Shown here: positions 52,195-62,473 of the stretch, in pieces
Layout of the letters: every line of letters begins with the position of its first letter
Numbering within the stretch: the first letter of the stretch is position 1
Source of the DNA: Vibrio sp. S9_S30
GTDB taxonomy: Bacteria > Pseudomonadota > Gammaproteobacteria > Enterobacterales > Vibrionaceae
Direction of reading: 5' to 3'
NCBI RefSeq assembly: GCF_014694455.1
Contig: NZ_JAAUWT010000013.1
Coordinates: forward strand, 1 to 64,000
Length of the DNA: 64,000 nucleotides
The notes under the pieces: model-generated
What the model was told of the DNA's origin: nothing
What the model saw: only the letters and a program-made list of their open reading frames with translations
The model's database searches: none
Program-made: the position numbers and the translations under genes

Positions 52195-54069
52195 TTACGC
52201 AACATTACTTTTAGTGATCACGTGTTCTGACAGGTTGATCTCCAGCGCGACTTCATCACACGCGTGTGTTCGCGGACACTGATCGCAATCTTTCAACACC
52301 TTCTCTGGCAGCAACGATTTTGATGTTGGAACAAAGCTGTATTTCATGAAGAATTCAGGGACACGGGTTAAGACAAATACTTTCTTAATCGCCATCTGAC
52401 GTGCTTTGTCAGTCAGGTATGCCACCAGTGCACTTCCCTGCCCCTGACCTTGCCATCCCGCTTCGACACCAAGGGAGCGGATTTCGGCGAGTCCAGAATC
52501 ATAGACATAGAGGGAGGCACACCCCGTTACCTCACCATGATGCTCTGCAACGGCAAACGATCCAACGTCGCGAACCAGTTCATTGCGAGTGCGAGGAAGG
52601 TTTTCACCCAGCCCTGCCCAGTACGCCACCATACCTTCTAACGCATCAATATCGGTTAAGCGCGCCGCACGCACTTTCACCCCTGATGTGTCTCTTTGCG
52701 CAATGCGTTGTTCGGCTTGCTCCACTGCATACGCGACTTGTTTTGGTGATACCCCACCCAATGCCGACCGTTTTTCTAAACAGGATTCAATGGTGAGAAT
52801 GTCGTACACATCCTCTTCGATCACATCCGAAAACTCTTTGAGCTCCGCTATCGATAATTCTTCTAATGCGCAACCCTTGGCAATTGCAGCCACAACCGCT
52901 ACACCCACAATATGGTGCGCTTCACGGAATGGAATGTCTTTCGCGACAAGGTAATCGGCCAGTTCTGTTGAGTTAGCGTAGCCTTGTTTCGCCGCTTCTA
53001 ACGTGCGCTCGCCATTCACTTTGATGCCATCAAAACAAAGTGCGGCCATTTCCATGCATTCATTCCAACTGTCTAAGGCATCAAACAAGCCTTCTTTGTC
53101 TTCTTGCATGTCTTTATTGTAGGCAAGCGGCAACGCTTTAACGGTCATCATCATGCCAGCCATTGCGCCATAAACACGCCCACACTTACCACGGATAAGT
53201 TCGAGAGCGTCTGGGTTTTTCTTTTGTGGCATCAGTGACGAACCGGATGTCACGGTATCCGCCAATTCAATGAAATTAGATTCACCTGAATTGTAGAAAA
53301 TCATGTCTTCAGCCAAACGAGACAAATGAAGCATAGAGATAGAGGCAACCGACATGAGCTCCATAACATGATCGCGATCCGATACCGAATCAAGGCTGTT
53401 ACGCGTCGCTCGGCGAAAACCAAGGCTGTGCGCCAGCGCTTCACGATCCATGGGGTATGCTGTACCTGCAAGCGCACCAGAACCCAGTGGACACGTATCC
53501 AAACGCTTCATGGCATCCGAAAGACGAGAATAGTCACGTTCGAACATTTCTACATAAGCCAAACACCAATGAGCAAAGGTCACGGGCTGGGCACGCTGCA
53601 AGTGTGTATACCCCGGAAGGACAGTACCTTGGTGTGCCTTAGCCACTTCAACCATTTGACCTTGTAGGCGATCCAGCGCCATCAGCAACTGGTGACCTTG
53701 TTGACGGCACCACAGCTTAAGATCGGTGGCAACCTGATCGTTACGAGATCGTCCCGTGTGCAGCTTTTTACCCAAGTCTCCGACTTTACCTATCAACTGC
53801 TGTTCTACCCAGCTGTGAATGTCTTCGGCATCCGAACACAAAATCTGCTCAGGATCTTCCATGACTTCAAGCTTAAGCTCGTTCAGAGCGAGCTCTAATT
53901 TTTGCTGCTCACTTTCATTCAAAACGCCAACCGACAGCAGGGCTTTAGACCACGCAATCGATCCAACAATATCTTGCTCTGCCAATCGGTAATCGAATCG
54001 CAAAGAATCATTGAATTGTTTGAATCTGGTGTCTGCTGCTTGGGTAAATCTACCGCCCCATAATGCCAT
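52195..54069 (-). CDS. argH: argininosuccinate lyase fused to GNAT acetyltransferase
   Basis: A 624-aa fusion (ArgHA). About 1-455 is argininosuccinate lyase, with LHTGRSRNDQVATDL, TYPMD-type and the signature GSSLMPQKKNPD. About 465-600 is a GNAT domain (VRAARLTDIDALEGMV; SLGVEAGWQGQGQGSALV) related to N-acetylglutamate synthase. In Moritella and vibrios this fusion supplies the last and, at least partly, the first step of arginine synthesis. The C-terminus adds a cysteine pair (CDQCPRTHAC). Last gene of argCBGH. Confidence 0.94.
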   Translation of the reverse strand: MALWGGRFTQAADTRFKQFNDSLRFDYRLAEQDIVGSIAWSKALLSVGVLNESEQQKLELALNELKLEVMEDPEQILCSDAEDIHSWVEQQLIGKVGDLGKKLHTGRSRNDQVATDLKLWCRQQGHQLLMALDRLQGQMVEVAKAHQGTVLPGYTHLQRAQPVTFAHWCLAYVEMFERDYSRLSDAMKRLDTCPLGSGALAGTAYPMDREALAHSLGFRRATRNSLDSVSDRDHVMELMSVASISMLHLSRLAEDMIFYNSGESNFIELADTVTSGSSLMPQKKNPDALELIRGKCGRVYGAMAGMMMTVKALPLAYNKDMQEDKEGLFDALDSWNECMEMAALCFDGIKVNGERTLEAAKQGYANSTELADYLVAKDIPFREAHHIVGVAVVAAIAKGCALEELSIAELKEFSDVIEEDVYDILTIESCLEKRSALGGVSPKQVAYAVEQAEQRIAQRDTSGVKVRAARLTDIDALEGMVAYWAGLGENLPRTRNELVRDVGSFAVAEHHGEVTGCASLYVYDSGLAEIRSLGVEAGWQGQGQGSALVAYLTDKARQMAIKKVFVLTRVPEFFMKYSFVPTSKSLLPEKVLKDCDQCPRTHACDEVALEINLSEHVITKSNVA

Positions 54070-54169
54070 GGCGTCTCTCCTGGAGTTGCGGCTCTGAATC
54101 GTTCAGAGCCTCATTTGCTTGCTTGTGTAATGTACTTAAATAGCTGAGATGCGCGTACGAATCGTTCGC

Positions 54170-55384
54170 TTATTTTTTATTTTCGTTCAAAGCGCGAATA
54201 CGACTAGACAGGGAATACAGGCGGATAAAACCACCCGCATGACTTTGGTCATACACATCGTCTTCACCAAACGTCGCAAACTCTTCAGAGTATAAGCTGT
54301 TGTCTGAACGCTTTTGCGTGACGGTTGCTTGACCTTTGTACAGTTTGATCACGACTTCGCCGTTCACATCTTGCGCCAACTCCTCAGTCGCTGCAAGGAG
54401 AGACTTACAAAGCGGTGTAAACCAACGACCGTCGTATACTAGGTGAGAGGCTTTTAACCCCAACTCTTCACGGAATTCATAAGAGGCTTTATCTAGTACC
54501 AACTGTTCAACAGCACGCAGCGCTTCCATGATAATGGTGCCCCCCGGCGTTTCGTAACAACCACGTGATTTCATCCCGACAAGGCGGTTTTCAACGATAT
54601 CAATACGACCCACACCGTGTTTCGCGCCTTTCTCGTTGAGGTAAACCAAAGCATTATATGGCGTCATTGCCTCGCCATCTACGGCAACAACTGCTCCTTT
54701 CTCTACTTTCAGCGTGACGCTTTCTGGCTCATTTGGTGCTTGCTCTGGATCAACGGTCCAAACCCAGCAATCCTCATTTGGGGCATTCCATGTATTTTCA
54801 AGAACACCACCTTCAGTCGAGATGTGCCAAGCGTTGGCATCACGGGAATAGATCTTAGTTAAAGAAGCCGTGCATGGGATGTTGCGCTCTGCTAAGTAAT
54901 CCAAACATTCCTCACGACTCACCAAATCCCACTCACGCCATGGCGCAATGACATGCAGATCCGGTGCGAGAGCAGCAAATGCCCCTTCGAAACGAACTTG
55001 ATCATTACCTTTACCTGTACAGCCATGACACAACGCATCGGCGCCAACTTTACGTGCTACTTCTACCTGAGCTTTGGCAATAATAGGGCGTGCCATAGAC
55101 GTACCCAGTAGGTATTTACCTTCATATAGCGCCCCTGTTTTCAGAGTCGGGTAGATGTAATCTGCCACCATTTCTTCTTTTAGGTCTGCGATGTAGCACT
55201 CTGATGCCCCCGATGCTTTGGCTTTTTCTTCAATGCCTTCAAGCTCTTCTGCGCCTTGACCAACATCCGCAACAAATGCCACGACTTCACAATCGTAGTT
55301 TTCTTTTAGCCACGGAATGATCACTGAGGTATCCAGACCGCCAGAGTAGGCAACGACGACTTTCTTAACGTTTACTTTGCTCAT
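54170..55384 (-). CDS. argG: argininosuccinate synthase
   Basis: A 404-aa ATP-dependent synthase. The pyrophosphatase P-loop is AYSGGLDTSVI (residues 12-22), and HGCTGKGNDQVRFE and YSRDANAWHISTEGG are present. It joins citrulline and aspartate. It lies about 66 bp after argB and 100 bp before argH. Confidence 0.96.
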   Translation of the reverse strand: MSKVNVKKVVVAYSGGLDTSVIIPWLKENYDCEVVAFVADVGQGAEELEGIEEKAKASGASECYIADLKEEMVADYIYPTLKTGALYEGKYLLGTSMARPIIAKAQVEVARKVGADALCHGCTGKGNDQVRFEGAFAALAPDLHVIAPWREWDLVSREECLDYLAERNIPCTASLTKIYSRDANAWHISTEGGVLENTWNAPNEDCWVWTVDPEQAPNEPESVTLKVEKGAVVAVDGEAMTPYNALVYLNEKGAKHGVGRIDIVENRLVGMKSRGCYETPGGTIIMEALRAVEQLVLDKASYEFREELGLKASHLVYDGRWFTPLCKSLLAATEELAQDVNGEVVIKLYKGQATVTQKRSDNSLYSEEFATFGEDDVYDQSHAGGFIRLYSLSSRIRALNENKK

Positions 55385-55450
55385 GTTACTTCTCCTAATC
55401 CTTGGGTCTGCACTTGGCGGTCAGCGCCCAAAAGGTCATACAAAATTGGT

Positions 55451-56239
55451 TTATTCAGGTAAGAACTGCGTACCAATGTTGGCACCAGAAAATAATTCCG
55501 TCAGTTTTTCAGGGTAACGCCATGTCGCTACCTGAATCGGACGACCCAGATCGTTTGCCGCTTGTAATGCGGCGTGCACTTTTACGATCATGCCATCGGT
55601 AATCACCTTGCCTTCAATAAGCTGTAGGGCTTGGGTTTTGTTCAAACTGTTAAGTAGGTGCCCTTTCCCATCCAGCACCCCGCTGACATCGGAAAGCAAC
55701 ACCAATTCCGCATCCAATGCGCCCGCTACCGCAACCGCAGCTTGGTCGGCATTGACGTTCATGAGTTGCCCTTCTTCTGTCATGCCAATCGAACTGATGA
55801 TCGCGATAGCACCTGTATTCATAACGGCTTGCAATACATCAGGATTTCCCGGGATTGCATGACCGACTGCACCGAGATCAGGATTCAATTCCGTCACTCG
55901 GCATAAACCACCATCCGCAAGGCTCAACCCAACCGCGTTTACACCTGATTTAATGGCCTCACCTTGGAGTAGCTTGTTTGCTGTACCTGCGAGCGCACCA
56001 GCAATGAATGGAATTTGCTCGTAAGGGGTAATGCGCAATCCATCTTTTTTAAAGGTGGCCAATTGAAGCTTGCTCATTAAGTCGTCCACGAGGTAGCCGC
56101 CACCATGAACAATCACAATCGCGCGCTGCGCCGACTGTTGGTAATCTTTGATTGCCCCAAAGAGCTTTCCAAGCGTTTCACTGCACTCTAATGCCGCTCC
56201 GCCCAGCTTTATGACAAGTGGAATTTGTATACTCATCAT
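55451..56239 (-). CDS. argB: acetylglutamate kinase
   Basis: A 262-aa amino acid kinase. Motifs are VIKLGGAALE, VHGGGYLVD, and the ATP-site region VLLSDVSGVLDGKG. It is second in argCBGH, seven bases after argC, with AAGGAAG as Shine-Dalgarno. Confidence 0.95.
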   Translation of the reverse strand: MMSIQIPLVIKLGGAALECSETLGKLFGAIKDYQQSAQRAIVIVHGGGYLVDDLMSKLQLATFKKDGLRITPYEQIPFIAGALAGTANKLLQGEAIKSGVNAVGLSLADGGLCRVTELNPDLGAVGHAIPGNPDVLQAVMNTGAIAIISSIGMTEEGQLMNVNADQAAVAVAGALDAELVLLSDVSGVLDGKGHLLNSLNKTQALQLIEGKVITDGMIVKVHAALQAANDLGRPIQVATWRYPEKLTELFSGANIGTQFLPE

Positions 56240-56246
56240 CGCTTCC

Positions 56247-57248
56247 TTAAATCAATGCTGTTAGAGGTTCATAACCAAATCGAAGGTTCAAACACTGCAT
56301 AGCTTGGCTTGATGCACCTTTCAATAGATTGTCGATTGCCGATACCACAATCACGTGCTCGCCTTGAACTTTCCAGCCCAAGTCGTTAAATGGGGTGTTT
56401 TCTACTTGTTGGATGGCCGGCAGTTGATCGCCAAACAAGCGCACTGCAGGCTTATCGCCATAGGCATTATGGAAAGCATCGGTTACTTGCTGAGGAGTGA
56501 CACCTTCTTTTAACTTCATGGTAATGGTCGCTAAAATACCGCGCTTAAAGTTACCAAGATGAGGGGTAAAAATGACATCGCACCCAAGGTGAGACGCAAT
56601 TTCTGGCTGATGGCGGTGAGTAAACACACCGTAAGCTTGCATCGATACTTCGCAGAAACTGTTGGTCATGGTCGCTTTTCTGCCAGCACCTGACACACCG
56701 GAAGTGGCGTTGATGACCGGCCATTGGGACGTTTCAACCAAACCCGCAGCTAAAAGGGGCTTAATCGCCAACTGTGATGCCGTTGGGTAGCACCCTGGTA
56801 CCGCCACCAATTGCGCTTCGGAAATCGCGGCTTCATTCCATTCAGCTAAACCGTATACGGCTTTATCTAGCCATTCTGGGTTGCTGTGCTCAAACCCATA
56901 ATAATCTGGATAAAAATTGGCCTTCTGAACACGATAGGCTCCAGATAAGTCAAACACGGTGCAACCTTGCTCTAATAAGGTCGGCGCTAGGTCATGGCTG
57001 ATTTCATGTGCGGTTGCCAAAAAGACCACATCGGATTCTTTGGCCACCGCTTTAAGATCGGTTAATGGGCTGACAGGCATATCCACGACACCCGATAACT
57101 TTTTATGTAACTCTGATATCGGCTTATTTGCATCAGCACTATTGGCGGACACATACAAACCTGATAGCTTGAGATTTGGGTGTTTGGCGACCATCAGAGC
57201 AAGTTCTGCACCTGTGTATCCGCTGGCACCAATGATTGTGGTTTTTAA
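56247..57248 (-). CDS. argC: N-acetyl-gamma-glutamyl-phosphate reductase
   Basis: A NADPH-dependent reductase of 333 aa. The dinucleotide motif is IIGASGYTGAELA, and the catalytic cysteine lies in VAVPGCYPTAS. ATG at 57248 (MLKTTIIGASG) fits family starts better than the one six codons upstream. It is first of the argCBGH operon, divergent from argE, behind an ArgR-controlled promoter region. Confidence 0.95.
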   Translation of the reverse strand, partial: LKTTIIGASGYTGAELALMVAKHPNLKLSGLYVSANSADANKPISELHKKLSGVVDMPVSPLTDLKAVAKESDVVFLATAHEISHDLAPTLLEQGCTVFDLSGAYRVQKANFYPDYYGFEHSNPEWLDKAVYGLAEWNEAAISEAQLVAVPGCYPTASQLAIKPLLAAGLVETSQWPVINATSGVSGAGRKATMTNSFCEVSMQAYGVFTHRHQPEIASHLGCDVIFTPHLGNFKRGILATITMKLKEGVTPQQVTDAFHNAYGDKPAVRLFGDQLPAIQQVENTPFNDLGWKVQGEHVIVVSAIDNLLKGASSQAMQCLNLRFGYEPLTALI

Positions 57249-57326
57249 CATCTGCAACACATCCAATTTCGCTTGTCACTCAATGTCTACAAAAGTGACT
57301 ATCCATACTTGATTATTAACTCTATT

Positions 57327-57361
57327 TGAGTTTTTATTCACTTATAATGATTTAATATGTG
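57327..57361. promoter_or_regulatory. paired ARG boxes between argC and argE
   Basis: TGAGTTTTTATTCA (57327-57340) matches the ArgR consensus TGAATWWWWATTCA at 13 of 14 positions. A second, weaker box, TGATTTAATATGTG (57348-57361), starts exactly 21 bp later, the spacing of hexamer-bound ARG boxes. An argE-side TATAAT (57343-57348) lies between them, so binding would block transcription. Confidence 0.75.
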
Positions 57362-57408
57362 TTTTATCGTTTTAATCTTAGTCTGTCAACAGTGGAAGTG
57401 AAGTTAAT

Positions 57409-58545
57409 ATGCAAATACCTGGTTTTATCGATATCTACGGTGGCTTAATTTCCACCTCTTCTATTAGCTCAAGTGATGCGAGTTGGGATGAAGGAAACAG
57501 TGACGTCATTGCGAAACTTGCCACATGGTTTCATGACTTGGGGTTTAAAACAGAGGTGGTTGAAGTCGAAAAAGGCAAACATAACCTGATAGCCAAAATA
57601 GGACAGGGAGAAGGCGGCTTACTATTATCAGGCCACTCCGATACCGTCCCTTTTGACGAAGGACGCTGGAATTATGACCCCCACGCGTTAACGCAAGCAA
57701 ACAACCGTTTTTATGGCTTGGGTACAGCGGATATGAAAGGCTTTTTCGCTTTCATATTGGAAGCCGTCAAAAATATCGACTGGAGTACACAAACCAAACC
57801 ACTGTACGTATTAGCGACGTGTGACGAAGAAACCACCATGCTTGGGGCACGACACTTTACTCAAGATGCCCCGTTCAAGCCGGATTACTGCATTATAGGC
57901 GAACCCACCAGCTTGGTACCGATTCGAGGGCATAAAGGACACGTGGCAAATGCCATACGTGTGACCGGTCATTCAGGGCACTCCTCAAACCCCGCTTTGG
58001 GTGTCAACGCCATTGAGATCATGCATGAAGTGCTTTTTGCACTCATGCAACTTCGAAATCAGTTAATAAAAACCTACCATCATCCAGGCTTTGAAATCCC
58101 AACCCCGACCTTAAACCTAGGGCATATTCATGGTGGCGACAGTGCAAATCGAATTTGTGGTTGTTGCGAGCTGCACTATGATGTAAGACCATTACCAGGC
58201 ATCAGCCTCGATGGATTGGACAATCTTCTGCGCGATGCGCTCAAAGACGTGGAGGCCAAGTGGCCTGGGAGAATCGAAATTCAGCCATTACACGACCCCA
58301 TCCCCGGCTACGAGTGTGACCATGACCATCCATTTATTAGTGGAATGGAAGCCATCTGTGAAAAGCCAAGTGAAACCGTAAACTATTGTACTGAAGCCCC
58401 TTTCTTGCAAGAGCTTTGTCCAACTCTCGTCCTTGGACCGGGTTCGATTGATCAGGCTCACCAGCCAGATGAATTCCTTGCGTTTGAATTTATCGACCCA
58501 ACCATCAATGTTTTGAAGAAAGCCATTCATCAATACTGTTTCTAA
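57409..58545 (+). CDS. argE: acetylornithine deacetylase
   Basis: A 378-aa M20 metallohydrolase releasing ornithine. Metal-site segments are LLSGHSDTVPFD, GLGTADMKGFFAF, DEETTMLGARHF and GEPTSLVPIRGHKG. It is monocistronic, divergent from argCBGH under shared ArgR control, and ends at a clear terminator. Confidence 0.95.
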   Translation: MQIPGFIDIYGGLISTSSISSSDASWDEGNSDVIAKLATWFHDLGFKTEVVEVEKGKHNLIAKIGQGEGGLLLSGHSDTVPFDEGRWNYDPHALTQANNRFYGLGTADMKGFFAFILEAVKNIDWSTQTKPLYVLATCDEETTMLGARHFTQDAPFKPDYCIIGEPTSLVPIRGHKGHVANAIRVTGHSGHSSNPALGVNAIEIMHEVLFALMQLRNQLIKTYHHPGFEIPTPTLNLGHIHGGDSANRICGCCELHYDVRPLPGISLDGLDNLLRDALKDVEAKWPGRIEIQPLHDPIPGYECDHDHPFISGMEAICEKPSETVNYCTEAPFLQELCPTLVLGPGSIDQAHQPDEFLAFEFIDPTINVLKKAIHQYCF

Positions 58546-58566
58546 ACATTTCAAGAAATCATCCCC

Positions 58567-58591
58567 AAAAGCGCAGACACCTGCGCTTTTT
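58567..58591 (+). terminator. terminator after argE
   Basis: AAAAGCGCAG and CTGCGCTTTT pair perfectly around ACAC. Confidence 0.82.
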
Positions 58592-58726
58592 CATCACTTC
58601 TTAAACCAGAGCACATCAGCCCTCAGCAAAAATGAAATAAAATTTCACAATGCCATTACAACGAACGTATCAAAAATGAGCAATATCAATAGTTGACCGA
58701 ATTCCTGTGTTTTAGTCTCGGATTAT

Positions 58727-58756
58727 TTGACTCAAGCCAAACAATTTCGCTAGATT
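58727..58756 (+). promoter_or_regulatory. ppc promoter
   Basis: TTGACT and TAGATT are separated by 18 bp, about 50 bases before the ppc start. Confidence 0.5.
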
Positions 58757-58805
58757 GTGGGCTTAACAAAACATCGGATGTAATAAATTTACGAGGCGGA
58801 ACACA

Positions 58806-61439
58806 ATGAATGAAAAATATGCCGCACTAAAAAGCAATGTAAGCATGCTAGGTCGATTGCTTGGCAATACCATTCAAGATGCACATGGCGAGGCAATCTT
58901 AGAGAAAGTCGAAACCATTCGTAAACTCTCAAAATCAGCACGAGGTGGCAGTCAGGAAGACCGCGAGAATCTCATCAAAGAAATTGAAAGCCTACCAGAT
59001 GAACAGCTCACTCCAGTGGCTAGAGCATTCAATCAGTTTTTAAACCTCACTAACATAGCAGAGCAGTATCACACCATTTCGCGCCATTGTGAGGAACACG
59101 TCTGCGAACCAGACGTTATTAACAGCTTATTTTCAAAGCTAAGCCAAAGTAACATCAGTAAACTCGATACGGCTCAAGCCGTTCGAGATTTGAATATTGA
59201 ACTGGTGCTCACGGCGCACCCAACAGAAATTACGCGCCGCACCATGATCAACAAGCTGATCAAAATTAATGAATGTCTTTCCAAGCTAGAACTGAATGAC
59301 CTATCGTACAAAGAGCGTCACAAAACAGAGCGTCGCCTAGAGCAACTTATCGCACAGGCATGGCACTCTGACGTGATCCGTCAGCAACGCCCAACCCCAA
59401 TCGATGAAGCCAAATGGGGGTTTGCCGTTGTCGAAAACTCGTTATGGCAAGGTGTACCCGATTTCCTGCGCGAGCTCGATGAGCGCTTGGAGGGTTATCT
59501 AGGCGAAGGTTTACCCATTGACGCTAGACCTGTGCACTTCTCGTCTTGGATGGGAGGAGACCGCGACGGTAACCCATTTGTTACCCATACTGTTACCCGT
59601 GAAGTCATGTTGCTGTCTCGCTGGAAAGCAGCGGATCTCTACCTCAATGACATTAACGAGCTGGTCAGCGAATTGTCGATGACCAAATGCAGTGACGCAT
59701 TGCGTGAGCTAGCTGGTGAAGGGGAACACGAACCCTATCGTGCGATCCTCAAAGGCATTCGCACCATGCTTACCGAAACACGCGACATTCTTGAAGCCAA
59801 AATCAATGGCGAGCAACTGACCGTCAAAGCACCATTGCGCTCCAACGAGCAACTTTGGGAACCTCTTTATGCATGTTATCAATCACTGCATGAATGTGGC
59901 ATGGGCGTCATTGCCGATGGTTCGCTTCTGGATACGCTGCGTCGAATCAAATCCTTTGGCATTCATCTTGTGCGTCTCGACATTCGCCAAGAAAGCACTC
60001 GCCACTCTGATGTATTGTCGGAGCTGACACGTTACCTCGGCATTGGCGATTACGATCAGTGGAGTGAACAAGATAAAATTGCCTTCCTCACAACGGAACT
60101 CAGCTCTAAGCGCCCACTCTTGCCACGAAACTGGGAACCGTCAGAGCCAGTAAAAGAAGTCTTGGATACCTGTCGTATCGTGGCAAGCCAGCCTCGTGAA
60201 GCATTTGGCGCCTACGTGATTTCCATGGCAAGAACCGCTTCAGATGTACTGGCCGTACACTTGCTACTTCAAGAATCGGGTTGCCCTTATCGCATGGACG
60301 TCTGCCCACTGTTCGAAACACTGGAAGACTTGAATAACGCTGAAACCGTCATCACTCAATTGATGGGTATCGATTTGTACCGTGGTTTTATTCAGAATCA
60401 CCAAATGGTCATGATCGGCTATTCTGATTCAGCGAAAGATGCGGGTGTGATGGCAGCGGGTTGGGCACAATATCGCGCAATGGAAGCCTTAGTGAAGGTA
60501 TCGGAAGAGGCCGGCATAGAGCTCACCTTATTCCACGGCCGTGGAGGAACGATTGGGCGTGGTGGAGCACCTGCACACGCGGCATTACTGTCTCAGCCAC
60601 CGAAAAGTTTAAAAGGTGGTTTGCGCGTCACTGAACAAGGTGAAATGATCCGCTTCAAGCTCGGCTTACCCGAAGTGGCGGTCAACAGTTTCAACATGTA
60701 CGCCAGTGCGATATTGGAGGCAAACCTGCTTCCGCCACCTGAACCGAAACAAGAATGGCGTGATTTGATGGATACCCTCTCGGAGGTATCTTGTGAAGCC
60801 TATCGTGGGGTTGTTCGCGGTGAACCGGATTTCGTACCATACTTCCGCGCCGCAACACCAGAGCTTGAACTGGGGTTACTCCCATTGGGTTCTCGACCAT
60901 CTAAACGTAACCCAAATGGCGGCGTCGAAAGCTTACGCGCCATTCCATGGATTTTCTCGTGGAGTCAAAACCGCTTGGTATTACCAGCGTGGTTGGGTGC
61001 AGGAGAAGCCATTCAATATTCTGTCGACCAAGGACATCAATCGTTACTGGAATCCATGTGCCGCGAATGGCCATTCTTCTCAACACGACTAGGTATGCTG
61101 GAAATGGTGTACTCAAAATGTAATCTCGAGATCTCAAGCCTGTACGATCAGAAGCTAACGGACAAATCTTTGTGGGCCCTAGGAGAAAAACTGAGATCTC
61201 AGTTACAAAAAGACATTAAAGCGGTGCTCAATGTTGAGAATAATGAGAATTTAATGCAAAGTGATCCGTGGGGATTAGAATCCATACGCCTTCGTAACAT
61301 CTATGTAGAGCCGTTGAATATGCTACAAGCAGAACTGCTTTACCGCACAAGGCAGACAGAAACGCCATCAACCGAGCTTAAAGAAGCATTAATGGTCACG
61401 ATTGCAGGTATTGCAGCAGGAATGCGCAATACTGGTTAG
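58806..61439 (+). CDS. ppc: phosphoenolpyruvate carboxylase
   Basis: An 877-aa anaplerotic enzyme making oxaloacetate. The catalytic histidine is in LTAHPTEITRRTM, the lysine region in GYSDSAKDAGVMAAGW, and the glycine-rich loop FHGRGGTIGRGGAPAHAA and RFKLGLPEVA follow; the C-terminus ends MRNTG as usual. A GAGGCGGA Shine-Dalgarno precedes the ATG. Confidence 0.97.
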   Translation: MNEKYAALKSNVSMLGRLLGNTIQDAHGEAILEKVETIRKLSKSARGGSQEDRENLIKEIESLPDEQLTPVARAFNQFLNLTNIAEQYHTISRHCEEHVCEPDVINSLFSKLSQSNISKLDTAQAVRDLNIELVLTAHPTEITRRTMINKLIKINECLSKLELNDLSYKERHKTERRLEQLIAQAWHSDVIRQQRPTPIDEAKWGFAVVENSLWQGVPDFLRELDERLEGYLGEGLPIDARPVHFSSWMGGDRDGNPFVTHTVTREVMLLSRWKAADLYLNDINELVSELSMTKCSDALRELAGEGEHEPYRAILKGIRTMLTETRDILEAKINGEQLTVKAPLRSNEQLWEPLYACYQSLHECGMGVIADGSLLDTLRRIKSFGIHLVRLDIRQESTRHSDVLSELTRYLGIGDYDQWSEQDKIAFLTTELSSKRPLLPRNWEPSEPVKEVLDTCRIVASQPREAFGAYVISMARTASDVLAVHLLLQESGCPYRMDVCPLFETLEDLNNAETVITQLMGIDLYRGFIQNHQMVMIGYSDSAKDAGVMAAGWAQYRAMEALVKVSEEAGIELTLFHGRGGTIGRGGAPAHAALLSQPPKSLKGGLRVTEQGEMIRFKLGLPEVAVNSFNMYASAILEANLLPPPEPKQEWRDLMDTLSEVSCEAYRGVVRGEPDFVPYFRAATPELELGLLPLGSRPSKRNPNGGVESLRAIPWIFSWSQNRLVLPAWLGAGEAIQYSVDQGHQSLLESMCREWPFFSTRLGMLEMVYSKCNLEISSLYDQKLTDKSLWALGEKLRSQLQKDIKAVLNVENNENLMQSDPWGLESIRLRNIYVEPLNMLQAELLYRTRQTETPSTELKEALMVTIAGIAAGMRNTG

Positions 61440-61465
61440 CCAGTCATTTATTCTAAAAGTGAGAC

Positions 61466-61490
61466 AAAAAGCCGCTTTGTGCGGCTTTTT
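61466..61490 (+). terminator. terminator after ppc
   Basis: AAAAAGCCGC and GCGGCTTTTT pair around TTTGT. Confidence 0.82.
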
Positions 61491-61506
61491 GTATGGAAGT
61501 AACTCT

Positions 61507-61528
61507 CTATTGAGAATATTATCAGTTT
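61507..61528. promoter_or_regulatory. LuxR/HapR-like site upstream of aphA
   Basis: CTATTGAGAATATTATCAGT resembles the quorum regulator consensus (TTATTGATAAATTTATCAATAA) in both half-sites, TATTGA and TATCA. A second TTATTGATATGCTAAC-like element lies near 61571. The 353-bp region 61491-61843 has no gene, fitting the long regulated aphA leader of other vibrios. Confidence 0.42.
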
Positions 61529-61843
61529 TTCAATTCATTCATATTTTTATTCTACTTAATGCTTATTATTATTGATATGCTAACTAGCCGCTGTAAATTT
61601 TCTAATAACTAACCGCAGCAAGCAGCAATAATATGGCATAGAAATAGAAGTTTGTTTTAAGGCAGCAAATTCAATAGCTGCCATTTTCTAGGTGATATAA
61701 GGCTAAAGAAGGTGACAGAGCCATCTAAATTTGTCTTTAGATTGGTATGAGCGCATTCACACACCATACAAACGTGCCAAAGAAGCACACTCGATGTTTA
61801 TGCGTTCAAGTTTTACAGTTTGATTGACCATTGGATTGAAGAC

Positions 61844-62383
61844 ATGTCATTACCGCACGTAATCCTCACTGTTTTAAGTACTCGAGATGCTACTGGATAC
61901 GACATCACAAAAGAGTTCTCATACAGTATTGGCTATTTTTGGAAAGCAAGTCACCAACAAGTATATCGCGAGCTAAATAAAATGGCTCAAAACCAACTTG
62001 TGACTTGCGTGCTTGAGCCACAAGAGGGCAAACCAGACAGGAAAGTTTATTCAATAACAGAAGAAGGACGCCGAGCACTAGGGGAGTGGTTTGACCAACC
62101 CACTGCACACCCAACTGTTCGTGATGAGTTCTCTGCCAAATTAATGGCATGTTCCGTACAGCCTTCGACTTCGTATATTGAGCAGCTGACTGGTCTGATT
62201 GAAGAGTCTCGTCAACTGGTGAACCACTACAAAGAAATTGAGTCGGTTTACTATGCGACCCCAAGCACGTTAGACAAGCAAGCGCGTTTAGAGCGTTTAA
62301 CCCTACGTCGCAACTTGTTGCTTCGTAACACTTGGGTCGCTTGGGCAGAAGAAGCACTTGCCGAACTAGAAGCAATGGCGTAA
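61844..62383 (+). CDS. aphA: quorum-sensing regulator AphA (PadR family)
   Basis: A 179-aa PadR-type regulator almost identical in its N-terminal part to Vibrio AphA (MSLPHVILTVLSTRDATGYD; SIGYFWKASHQQVYREL). The winged helix spans about 1-85, followed by a C-terminal antiparallel coiled-coil dimer region (LDKQARLERLTLRRNLLLR). It is the low-cell-density master regulator in vibrios, reciprocal to LuxR/HapR. ATG at 61844 is preferred; the frame extends eight codons upstream without SD. A HapR-like site upstream supports quorum control. Confidence 0.92.
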   Translation: MSLPHVILTVLSTRDATGYDITKEFSYSIGYFWKASHQQVYRELNKMAQNQLVTCVLEPQEGKPDRKVYSITEEGRRALGEWFDQPTAHPTVRDEFSAKLMACSVQPSTSYIEQLTGLIEESRQLVNHYKEIESVYYATPSTLDKQARLERLTLRRNLLLRNTWVAWAEEALAELEAMA

Positions 62384-62405
62384 ATCTTCGCCATTCTTAA
62401 ACAAC

Positions 62406-62432
62406 AAAGGTTGGTGTATGCACCAACCTTTT
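62406..62432. terminator. terminator between aphA and metF
   Basis: AAAGGTTGGTG and CACCAACCTTT pair perfectly around TATG, followed by Ts on the plus strand. Confidence 0.82.
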
Positions 62433-62473
62433 TTTGTGTTTGACGTGTATTATCGGACGGTATTTCTACCAAA

